64,000 nucleotides of DNA from Calycina herbarum (Eukaryota; Ascomycota; Leotiomycetes; Helotiales; Pezizellaceae): assembly GCA_001414485.1 (NCBI GenBank), contig LLEY01000082.1:124001-188000 (forward strand). Reading direction: 5' to 3'. This document shows, piece by piece, positions 10,780 through 19,812 of the stretch; positions within the stretch are counted from its first letter, which is position 1; the number at the start of each line of letters is the position of its first letter. Both the position numbers and the translations under genes were made by a program. Below the pieces are notes generated by a model. The model did no database searches and was not told the DNA's origin. It saw only the letters and a program-made list of their open reading frames with translations.

Positions 10780-11342
10780 AGTGGGATAAGACGTGTTCAT
10801 TATAGCTTATGGGAATATGGATGATGATTTTGCTAAACACGTTGTTTATATCTGTATGATAGAGGGAGGGTGCTTATTGGGATCGGCTACTATATTCATT
10901 TGGGGGGCTTCTGGCTTGGCGTTGAAATATACCTATTTGTTGAGCAAGTTTTTGCTCTGATATTAATTGAACTCATTTGCTATCTGGGAGTCGTACTTGC
11001 TTCATTGAGAGTTGTGTAAGACTGTGCTAAAAATTTACAATTGTCATCCAAGAAGGCTAGGAAAACAAGAAGTTCTGACGAGGAAAGTGCAACCAACCTG
11101 ACTGCTTGTTTCTATCTCTTTCTTGTTCTACTTAACTCCGCTATTATGTCTTCACGTCTACACGTCTATACACTTCACTACCAACTAAGACTCACTTCAC
11201 TATAAAGTCACTTACAACACTATAAGCCTCGCTTAACCTCACTTCACTATAAGCCTCTAGGCTAAACAATCCTCGCAACCACAATCCCTCACATCAAACC
11301 TCGCAACCTCAGGCCATAGCCACAGTGCCTCGGCTCCTCCCT
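10780..11342. repeat. Intergenic, CTTCACTATAAGCCTC-type short tandem repeats
   Basis: From about 11160 to 11300 the words CTTCACTATAAGCCTC, TTAACCTCACTTCAC and CCTCGCAACC recur with varying spacing. Similar wording on the minus strand at 22.9-23.0 kb lies, as here, just upstream of a coiled-coil fragment. No gene is seen in 10780-11150. Confidence 0.4.
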
Positions 11343-11577
11343 GCCATTGAGTAGGTTAGACAGGAGATGGAGAGAAAAAGACGGCAGGAGGAACTGGCGG
11401 ACAGCTGCAACACGCGGTAGAGAGAGAGGAGATGAAGAGGAAGTTAGAGAGGCAGAGGGAGGAGATTACGGAGAGGAAGAAGGAGGAGAGGAGGAAGGAG
11501 TTGGAGGAGGCGACGAAGTGGCTGGAGGGGTGTGGGGAGAGGATGGCGAGAATGAGAGAGGTGGGAGGAGGGATTAA
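11343..11577 (+). pseudogene. Coiled-coil gene fragment of the unknown family
   Basis: The plus strand reads IE-stop-VRQEMERKRRQEEL in one frame and then, in another, a long charged helix ending EERRKELEEATKWLEGCGER and a TAA near 11577. The change of frame and the in-frame TAG early on indicate a broken gene. The start of the segment aligns by eye to the minus strand at 22.8 kb (ATTGAG-AGG...GGAGAT). Only a coiled-coil nature can be asserted. Confidence 0.35.
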
Positions 11578-11993
11578 ATCGGGGTAAGGAGTTTTTGGCT
11601 TGGAGTTTGTTCTGGGCTGTGGTTTGGGGGGTGAGTTCGATGGTGTTTTAGTATTGCGTTTGTGGTTTGTAAGAAGTTTTTTTCAAGAGTTTTTGTTAGT
11701 CTTTTTTTTTTTAGAGAGGGTGGGGGCTGGACTTTTCTTTTATCTTTTGTTAAAGAATTGTTATAAAAATTGAAACATTTTTGGACTTGGAGTTCTGTGC
11801 TAAAACATTTTCTCGTTAATTCCAACCCTTCTCGAATTATCTGGTACATGAACATCTTGACGAGACGAGAAATTTCCAAGGCCAAGTCATCCACAGCTAC
11901 TAACAAGATACAAATAAACCGCAACGTCAAATCCGGCTTTTCTCTTTCCGCCTTACATCTTCCTTTCACTCTTATTTCAACAGCACTCAAACC

Positions 11994-12345
11994 ATGGCCC
12001 AGCGAAAATCCCAGATTCCCCTCTTGCTCGGCCTCACTGCTGTCAGTGGTGTAGGTTACTACCTCTCCAACGCCTGTACATCCCCCAAAGTCGATGAGAA
12101 GCAAGGTGAAAATACATATCCTTCACCCAACAACCCATCAAGCCGTCCTTCAAATCCACCACAAGACCAAAACCAAAACCGATCTAGCATTACGGTTCTT
12201 CCACCACCAGTAAGTTACCAAAAAGCTCCAAGAATTACAATCCAAGTACTCACTGACCCAGGACGAGCTTGCAGCAGCCAATAAAAAGCTGGAAGATGTG
12301 GCGGATTTCGTAACAGAGTTCCAGGCCTGGGTAGAAACAGCGTAA
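11994..12345 (+). CDS. Small single-pass membrane protein, paralogue A
   Basis: I do not recognise a named family. Two exons, 11994-12209 and 12262-12345, are joined in phase 0 by a 52-nt intron with GTAAGT at the donor and ACCCAG at the acceptor, giving 99 residues. Residues 8-25 (IPLLLGLTAVSGVGYYLS) form one likely N-terminal membrane segment with only basic residues before it. A Pro/Asn/Gln-rich linker follows, and a C-terminal helix (DELAAANKKLEDVADFVTEF) comes from exon 2. The gene is clearly related to that at 13544: same membrane segment, same Pro/Ser linker, and an intron at the same place in phase 0. It could be an organelle-anchored adaptor, but this is a guess from shape alone. The paralogues are separated by a repeat-rich insert. 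Confidence 0.6.
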
Positions 12346-12349
12346 TCAC

Positions 12350-12972
12350 AAAATACTCTGCTACTCACAACTACTCGAGTAGTACTCAAGAGTAGTAGAG
12401 TAGAGTATGAGTAGCAGGTCGGTTGAGTAGAGTAGAGTAGTAACTTAAGACTACTCGAGTAGTCTTGAGTAGTCTTAGTGATATTTATATATTTGCGTTT
12501 ATAAGGCTTATAAGGCTTATAAAGCTTATTATTAGTAATATTAGTAGTTATATATAATAAAAATTTCTTTTTATCATTATATAATTAATAGCTGTTGCGA
12601 ATGTATGGCGGAAACTCTTCAATTTACTAAGTGTGGCCTGAGCCGACTATTTATGCCCTGGGATGGCGCTAGTGCCCACGATAGCGAGCAGCCACGTGAC
12701 TGACATACTCCTATTCACTGTAGGTTTTCAACAATAGCTAAACTATTAAGACTATTATTAAAAAAGTTACGTAGTAGACAGTAGAAAGAAGAACTCGCTT
12801 AAGCTCCCGGGCAGCTCCAGAACACCACTCCGACGCCACACCGACCAACCGGCCCGGACCGGCCCGCACTACTCCACTACTCTTGAGTAGTACTCTAGAG
12901 TTTATGAGTAGAGTAGAGTAGTACTTAAAATTACTTGAGTAGAGTAGAGTAGGGGCTACTACTCTACTCATT
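12350..12972. repeat. TAGAGTAGAGTAG-type array flanking a ~390-bp core
   Basis: Degenerate (AGTAG)n and ACTACTCGAGTAGT words fill 12350-12470 and 12868-12972 on both sides of a core whose left half is very AT-rich and right half GC-rich (GGCCCGGACCGGCCC). The same wording returns at 53280-53410. The arrangement could be an insertion bounded by related repeats, or simple-repeat expansion; no transposase frame is visible. Confidence 0.5.
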
Positions 12973-13543
12973 TGATACGCTGGGTAGAAAAGACGTTGGA
13001 TTTATTCGAAAGGCTCAATGATCCAGATGTGCAGCACGGGGAGAGTAGTGAGAAGACAATAAGAGAGAACGTGAGGAGAGGGATGGAACACTGGGTCGCG
13101 CATTGGAAGCTTAAAGCCAGATCTCTCACTCGCTCCATACTGTGAGAAAGGCAAATCAAAATGTAGAGGAAGGGAGCAGGAGATTGAGAAGAGAGACTTC
13201 CCTGTCACTTTACTACTTCCACTTCTTGAAATTCTCCTAATATTCTTGAATGATATTTCAAATTATCTAAAAGGATTGTCCGTATAATATTCAAAGAAAT
13301 ACAAACCCTCGACAATATTTGCGTGGAGTAATCAATAGAATCTTGTCTTATCCTTTAACCCATTTGCGTATAATTTCTCTGACCCTTCACAAATAACCTA
13401 GCACATTAAACTCTTTAGAAAAAACTGCTAAGCGAAGTTAACAAGGCTCACAAGTATGGTATAAAACCAACCTCAAGTCTGTCTTTTCTCTTCCAAATTT
13501 ACTCCTTCACTCCGCCCACATTTCGACAACACAACACCCAACG

Positions 13544-13899
13544 ATGACTCCACCAAGATCCAGAATCACTTTCTTGATCGGCCTCACTGCTGCTGGTGTG
13601 ACTGCTGCCAGTGGTGTAGGTTATTATCTCTACAACGCTCGTAGATCTCCAAATGTCCCGGGGAGGCAACGTGAAAGTACGTATCATTCAGCCGATCCAT
13701 CAACCCGCCCTTCCAATCCAGAAGACCAAAATCAATCCAGCACTTCTCTGGATCTTCCACTAGTAAGTTTAAATTTCATCCTCGCTCGGTACTCTGACTA
13801 ATTACTAAATAGGCAAATCAAAATGTGAGTTTTCAATCTTACATGGAGGATGGGAAGCATGAAGAAGCGAGAAATACCCATGAGCAGGCAATGGTATGA
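13544..13899 (+). CDS. Small single-pass membrane protein, paralogue B
   Basis: Two exons, 13544-13762 and 13813-13899, with a 50-nt intron (GTAAGT...CTAAATAG), in phase 0, giving 101 residues. Residues 9-30 form a membrane segment (ITFLIGLTAAGVTAASGVGY) followed by RRSP and a Ser/Pro/Gln-rich linker. It matches paralogue A at 11994 in the membrane segment (GLTA...SGVGYYL-NA), the linker (STRPSNPEDQNQSS against SSRPSNPPQDQNQN) and the intron position. The exon-2 peptides differ completely (here ending HEEARNTHEQAMV), so the C-termini have diverged or come from different sources. Function unknown. Confidence 0.6.
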
Positions 13900-14450
13900 G
13901 GTCACCACCATTGTTTAGAAATAAAAGTAGCGAGTAAGCCAACGATAAACGAGTAAGCTGGACTTTGGTTTTGGGGGCCAAAATAGAGGAGTAACCCATC
14001 AATTGGCGAGTAAGCTGTTAATTGTCAAATTTGGGGGCCAAAAATCAGTGAGAGGTAAGCCAGATAGTTGTGCAGCTTACTCGATGATTGTTCAGTAAGC
14101 TACTAATTGTGGAGTAACCCATCAATTGGCGAGTAAGCTGTTAATTGTGAAGTAAGCTAAATTTCCCATTTGGGGGCCAAAATGGAGTGACGAGTAAGCC
14201 ACCAGTAAGCTACCAGTAAGCTGAGAGTAAACCACGAGCAAACCACGAGCAAGCTACGAGTAAGCCACGAGTAAACCATGAGTGAGCCATGAATAACTCA
14301 CGGGTAAGCTACACTCGAAGTTTGGGAGCCGAAAACGAACTTGTAAGTAAGCTAAGAGTAAGCTACGAGTTACCCATCAATTTGTCGAGTAAGTCAGACC
14401 GTGGCGAGTAAGCTATACTTCATATTTGGGGGCCAAAAGAAGACACCTCT
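13900..14450. repeat. GAGTAAGC decamer array with TTTGGGGGCCAAAA palindromes
   Basis: About two dozen copies of CGAGTAAGCTA-like words and their variants (GAGTAAGCC, CAGTAAGCT, GAGTAACCC) are spaced 10-25 bp apart. The palindrome TTTGGGGGCCAAAA occurs near 13970, 14030, 14168 and 14425, with a variant near 14320. The same pair of motifs recurs near 41640-41815, and GAGTAAGC-type words near 61910. The stretch 14451-14716 is ordinary 3' flank of fox2 plus one palindromic-repeat unit near 14528. Confidence 0.7.
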
Positions 14451-14716
14451 ACTATCCCAAATCCAAACCACTCCCAGAAGAGATTTTGTCTTACCTGATA
14501 TTGCCGAATTCTCAGCCATTGGTATCAAATGAAAACCTGATTGTTCCAAACCTTCTGGGATAATTATCTTCAATTAACCGAGAGCGTTCGCACAATTTTC
14601 AAGGGGATAGGTGCGACGGTGTACACAGTGGATTCGCGGGGATTTAGTCACTGAAATGCCGAGTTCCCAGAGAATAACGACTTTCTATTTATACACGATT
14701 CTATACTATCCAACTC

Positions 14717-17700
14717 TCACAACTTCGTCTTCCCCTCATCAACCAACTCCACCGCCCCCCCAGAAATACACAACTTCCCCGTCTCCCTAACCTTAGTCTG
14801 GAAGATAACTTTGCCACCCTCCTTCCACATCTCTGTTACCAACGTCTCTCCTGGCAACACAGTCCCCGCAAACCGAACTTTGATACTCTTGAACTTCCCG
14901 AATTGAGCGTAGATCGCCTTACCAGCGATTCCGAAAAAGCAGAGACCGTGAAGGATGGGCTTTTTGAAACCTCCCATTTTGGCGAAGGCTGGGTCGACGT
15001 GGAGTGGGTTGTAATCGCCGCTGAGACGGTATAAGACTGCTTGCTCCTCGGTTGTTTTTTCCTCAACGACGCAATCTGGGGCTCGCTTTGGTGGGGTGTT
15101 GGCTGCGGTACTGGCACCTCTATTTTCGGGTTTCTTTTGTCCTCCGAATCCACCGGATCCTCGGATGAAGACTGTGGATTCGTTGTAGAAAAGTGGTTTG
15201 CCAGTCTCCTTGTTTACTGTGGTAATTCCAGTTTTCAAGATAGCGGCTGAACCCTTATCGACCACCTCGAGAAGCTTGACGTGAGAAATCAGGGTCGCTG
15301 AAGTAGGAATTGGATATTGGAGAATCTCGAGATATTGCTCGCCATGAAGGAGCATCATCGGGGAGAAATTTGGTACCACGTCATCCATATTAAATGGTGC
15401 TTCAGCGGAGAAGAATGGAATGACACCGAAAGTGGGAAGTGATTGAAAGTTATCATCGCCCTCGCTGTTACAATTAGCATTGCTATAGCAAGACAAAACC
15501 ACAAATGGAACTTACAAAACCAATGGCAAATCAGTCTTCTTTGCTCCAACACCAAGGTTGTAGAGAATTACATCCTTCTCTTCGTACTTGAACTCGGTGC
15601 CTTTGGATTCTGCTTTCTTCGCTTTCTCGATATTCGCAAGAATTTCAGGGTTCGAATTACTGTCATCACTCTTCTGTCGGCACAAAATACATGTTAATTT
15701 ATTTTCCTTTTCCTTTTCAAGCATAATGCTATAATTATACAAAAAGCCAAACACAGGAGGGCAAGGATCATACCTTGCTGGCACCACCCTTCTTGTTCTG
15801 CATATTCGCCATAATGCTCTTCAGTCCATCTTGTGGATCTTCTGGGTTATCTGCTCTACCATCTTCGAAATCGGTGATTCTCTTCCAGTTCTTCAAGACC
15901 TCTTCAGGCGTCAAAGCAACATCGATTGGGAATCCATGTCCTCCGGATCGTTGCCATCTTGTGCGTCCAACCCAACCACTACCAACCTCGTAAAGATTTC
16001 CAGTTGGTGGTTTTGGAACCTTGTCGGAGCAAAGTGCGACGACCAATGGAGCTATGTAATCTGGCTTGAAAGCTTGTACCAACTCTTCTGGTAAGATTGT
16101 TTTCGTCATAGCAGTCCCGGCGTTTGGAGCAATTGTGTTGACGAAAATGTTGTACTTGGCGCCTTCACGCGCAAGGGCTCTTGAAAACCCGAGGATTCCG
16201 CATTTCTATTCAGATTAGCTTTTCACGGGGATTATATATTACGAGAAGACTTACTGCTGCTGCATAGTTTGCTTGTCCAAAGTTTCCATAAATACCACTA
16301 GTTGAGGTGGTATTGACAACACGCCCATACTTCTGTTTAAGGAAGTATGGCCATGCGGCCTTGGTGACTTTGTATGTGCCTCTCAAGTGAACGGACAAAA
16401 CTTGATCCCACATCTTATCGTCCATGTTTGTAAATGCTTTATCCCTAAGGATACCAGCATTGTTGACAATAATATCGATTCTGCCAAATGCATCGATAGC
16501 AGCTTTGACAACGGTATCTCCATCTTCGGCAGATGCCTTCACACCAACTGCCTTTCCGCCAAGCTTCTGGATTTCCTTAACCACGTCGTCTGGGTTCATC
16601 AAGTCATTGACAACAACTGAAGCGCCGTATTTTGCAAATGCCAAGCAGTAAACGCGACCAATTCTGAAAGTGTCAGCATAATCTTCAATTAAACCCGAGT
16701 TTGAATTGCTTACCCGGCACCACCACCAGTAACCAAAGCAACCTTTCCCTTGAAATCCAAAGTCTCTCCTTTATCATTAGGACCCATCTTCATCGACTCC
16801 TCAAGCAAACCCAAGAAATCGGCTACACCACTTGGATATTGAGCATCTTTGGAAAAGTCGTTGACTTTATCCCACTTCTTCAAAATGGCCCCGGGTGTAT
16901 ATGAATCATCTGCCTTCAATAACAGACCACTGGAACGCTCCCATCTGAGTTTTGCCACGTGTCCGCCTCCAGCTTCGAAAATAGAACCGTTTTCTTCGGA
17001 GTCTTTGTGCACGAGGCAGGCCACCAGTGGAACAATCCAGTCTGGCTTGAGGTTTTGGAGGAGATCAGGTGGCATGACAGTTTCGGTCATTCTGCTGGCA
17101 GCTATAACGGATTAGAAGCTGAAGTTACAACAAGAACCGGGTTTCTTACCAATGGGTGCAATAACATTGGCGTGAATGTTGTATTTAGCCCCCTCCTTTG
17201 CCAACGTTTCTGTGAAACCAACCATTGCCAACTTGGCCGCGGAATAGTTGCATTGTCCGAAACTACCAAAAAGTCCAGCAGCAGAAGCAGTATTGATAAC
17301 TCTTCCGTACTTTTGTTTCCGGAAATGTGGCCACGCTGCTCTCGCACACTTGTATGAACCCTTCACATGGACGTCGATGATCAAGTCCCAGTCTTTGTCT
17401 GTCATATTCTTGAAGCTGATATCTCGGAGAATACCAGCATTGTTGAGGAGAACATCGATTCGGCCGTAGTTTTGTATGGCGGTTTCGATGATCTTGTCGC
17501 CGTCTGTGACACTGTTGTAGTTGGCTACCGCTTTGCCGCCAGCGGCTTTGATCTCGTCGACGACCACATCTGCTGCCTGTAGTTTATTTGTTAGAAAGAG
17601 GCCCCCAAATAGAAACGGAGAGTGTAGCTCACCTTTGAAGAAGTACCCTCTCCTTTGAATGATCCCCCCAGGTCGTTGACGACCACGCTGGCACCCCTCG

Positions 17701-17788
17701 AACCGAAGAACAGAGCATATGCCTTCCCGAGCCCGCCGCCAGCTCCTGTTACGACGACCACCTGGCCATCAAATCGTAGTTCGGACAT
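14717..17788 (-). CDS. fox2: Peroxisomal multifunctional beta-oxidation enzyme (Fox2)
   Basis: Carries out the hydration and (3R)-hydroxyacyl-CoA dehydrogenation steps of peroxisomal beta-oxidation. Seven exons: 17633-17788, 17150-17576, 16714-17101, 16255-16663, 15774-16205, 15516-15673 and 14717-15464, all joined in phase to 905 residues, the normal Fox2 length. Two SDR dehydrogenase domains come first (about residues 5-300 and 310-600). They have cofactor loops TGAGGGLG and [16 protein letters not shown] in each, and catalytic NYSAAK and NYAAAK. A hydratase-2 (MaoC) domain follows (about 640-905) with [14 protein letters not shown] and the HGLC turn. The C-terminus is KTKL, a PTS1-like tripeptide with Thr in place of the usual Ser. 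The start at 17788 (MSELRFDGQ) is preferred to in-frame upstream non-ATG codons. It is functionally linked to the acyl-CoA ligase at 4.7 kb. Confidence 0.97.
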
Positions 17789-18394
17789 GGTGAAATATTT
17801 CAGCAAATCAAGCTGCTCGGTGTTTATGGAAGAAATGAGGAAAGGGAGGAAAGGGAGGTTAAATGAGTCGGGGGAGAGTTTGGCTAAGTAGATGCTGCGT
17901 TGTTTTCGGCTTCCTCGCGCACATGCCTCGGTATATTATGGCGGCAAGCCAGCCCCCTGTCAAACCAAAATCAAACTCCGGAAGCTGGAGAACCCCACAT
18001 TCATCTTCCATTCATCTTCACATGGAAAAGCCTCACTTTCAACCTTTTAAGTCCACGTGCCAGTCTATTTTCTTACTTAATACTCGAGGCCCTCTCACTC
18101 CAATAATTGGTACAAATACATGTAATCACCTTCGGGCTTCTTTCATGTGAAAAAAAGGAAAAAAAGGAAAAAAAGACCCAAACTACTTCCAAGCTGTTGT
18201 GGATTCTCAAATCCAGTCTGCCAAGCATCCACAAAGCTTCACCTCCACCTTTGAGCTCACCTCCACCCGGGACTTCACTCTGTAGGTCACTCACTCGGAT
18301 TTCTGAGTAGAAATGCCTCACCGTCTCCTCTCCTCGCTTACCACAAACCCCCTTTCTCGTCTTGTCTACGAAAGAGAACAACAAAGCCGTAATT
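17789..18394. other. Divergent promoter of fox2 and the glycerate kinase-like gene
   Basis: The 606-bp spacer contains an A-rich run of repeated GAAAAAAA blocks near 18150-18176. It also contains an ATG at 18313 that opens a 59-codon frame running out of frame into the kinase gene to 18492. Confidence 0.6.
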
Positions 18395-18492
18395 ATGGCT
18401 TCAGGAAACCCCACACCCCACACAACTCTAAATGCTCCGGCTGTTGTTACCACCCCACTACCAGCACCTCTCAAACCAATACCTGTCGATGA
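18313..18492 (+). other. Possible upstream ORF overlapping the kinase start
   Basis: An ATG at 18313 starts a 59-residue frame (MPHRLLSSLTTNPLSRLVYE...) that crosses the kinase ATG at 18395 in another frame and stops at 18492. It begins like a mitochondrial presequence. It could repress translation of the main frame, belong to an alternative spliced form, or be chance. Confidence 0.3.
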
Positions 18493-19403
18493 TAAATCTC
18501 CGCATTGCATCCCCTTCATAATCTCTCGTCTCCATGCCAACCTCCAAGATCCCTCCAAAGCAAATCGTCCTTTCATAATAGGGCTCAATGGCGTACAAGG
18601 AGCTGGGAAGACAACCTTGGTCTCCAAGCTCGCAGAAACATTGCTTGAGAAAGAGGGGCTGGAGACGTTGGTGTTGAGTATAGATGACCTCTATCTCCCA
18701 CGAGAAGACCAGATCAAATTGGCGAAGGAGAATGGGGACAACAAACTCGTACAATACCGGGGAGAACCTGGTTGGTCCTTCTACAGAAGAAAGGAGAGGA
18801 ATGGCTGACGGATGAATAGGAACACACGATATGGCGCTTGCCCGTCAAGTAATGGCTTCCCTCCTCTCCAACGAACAAACCAAAATCCCAAGCTACGATA
18901 AATCTCTCCACAATGGTCTAGGTGATCGCACACCCTCTTCCAGTTGGCACACAGTGAACACCCCCGGAAGTCCTCCAATTCGAGTCATAATACTTGAGGG
19001 GTGGTGTATCGGATTCCGTTCTCTCCCATCTGCCATAGTTGCCTCGAAACGAGAAGCTCCGTCACTCACACTCAAGGACCACGAACTAGAAGACTTGCTG
19101 TTTGTGAACGAAAAGTTGAAAGACTATGATGTATTGACGAACGAATACAATGCCTTTATTCATATTGATGCCGAGGACACAAGATGGGTTTACGAATGGA
19201 GGGAGCAGCAGGAAGCGGAATTGAGAAGTGTAAAAGGGACGGGCATGAGTATGGAAGAGGTGAGGAAGTTTGTTGATGGCTATTTTCCCGCTTATGAGCT
19301 CTTTGTAGAAGGTGTAAGGGAGGGAGTGTTAAAGGAGAAAGGAAAACAATTGAGATTAATCGTGGGTAGAGATAGAAAGGTAAAAGAAGTCATTGAGGTC
19401 TAG
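18395..19403 (+). CDS. D-glycerate 3-kinase-like P-loop kinase (Tda10-like)
   Basis: Two exons, 18395-18770 and 18820-19403, with a 49-nt intron, give 319 residues. The P-loop GLNGVQGAGKTT (about residues 70-81) is followed by the Walker-B-like VLSIDDLYLPRED. After the intron come THDMALARQV and an ILEGWCIGFR block, then YNAFIHIDAEDTRWVYEWRE. These are the hallmarks of the glycerate kinase/Tda10 branch of the phosphoribulokinase-like family; plant GLYK phosphorylates D-glycerate. For fungal Tda10 the substrate is not firmly known, so glycerate is inferred. The N-terminal 45 residues are Pro/Thr-rich and probably disordered. The start ATG at 18395 is the first in this frame. No membrane segment. 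It diverges from fox2 across a 606-bp spacer. Confidence 0.85.
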
Positions 19404-19812
19404 CGAGACGACTGAATCTTGACCAGCCACACTCTTGCACCCATCCTGGCCTGCGTGCCCAAATGAGCATCTTCAGATAGTTAATTCAAATTAATACAGA
19501 TACTTGGAACAATTTGTAATTCACCCAAAGTATCTATAGTGAGGTATTCAGCTCTTGTTGGAATTTTGTTAGATTTGAACAGCCGAGGCACCGGAATGAT
19601 ATCGGATGACCATGGAGCATAAATCGGACACTAAAATTGCAACAACCACACTCACAAAATCTCACCGCCAAAATAGATCTGGCATAAACTTCAAGAGAAC
19701 CTCACCGCCCTCAATAACACCCCTCCTCGGCCGATTATCTTTGAACTCGGGATATACAGCGATTGAGAGCTCCCTCGGCTGGCCTCGCCTCCTGGGAAGT
19801 TGATCTGTAACC
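19404..19812. other. Intergenic with half-units of the palindromic repeat
   Basis: Near 19500-19540, ATACTTGGAACAAT and ATTCACCCAAAGTAT face each other, as expected for two adjacent half-units of the 31-bp palindromic array. Otherwise this is the promoter of the zinc-finger gene. Confidence 0.4.

Noticed and set aside
13920..14435. CRISPR-like appearance of the GAGTAAGC array
   Set aside because: The repeats are 8-11 bp, degenerate and irregularly spaced, there are no spacers of fixed length, and the genome is eukaryotic.
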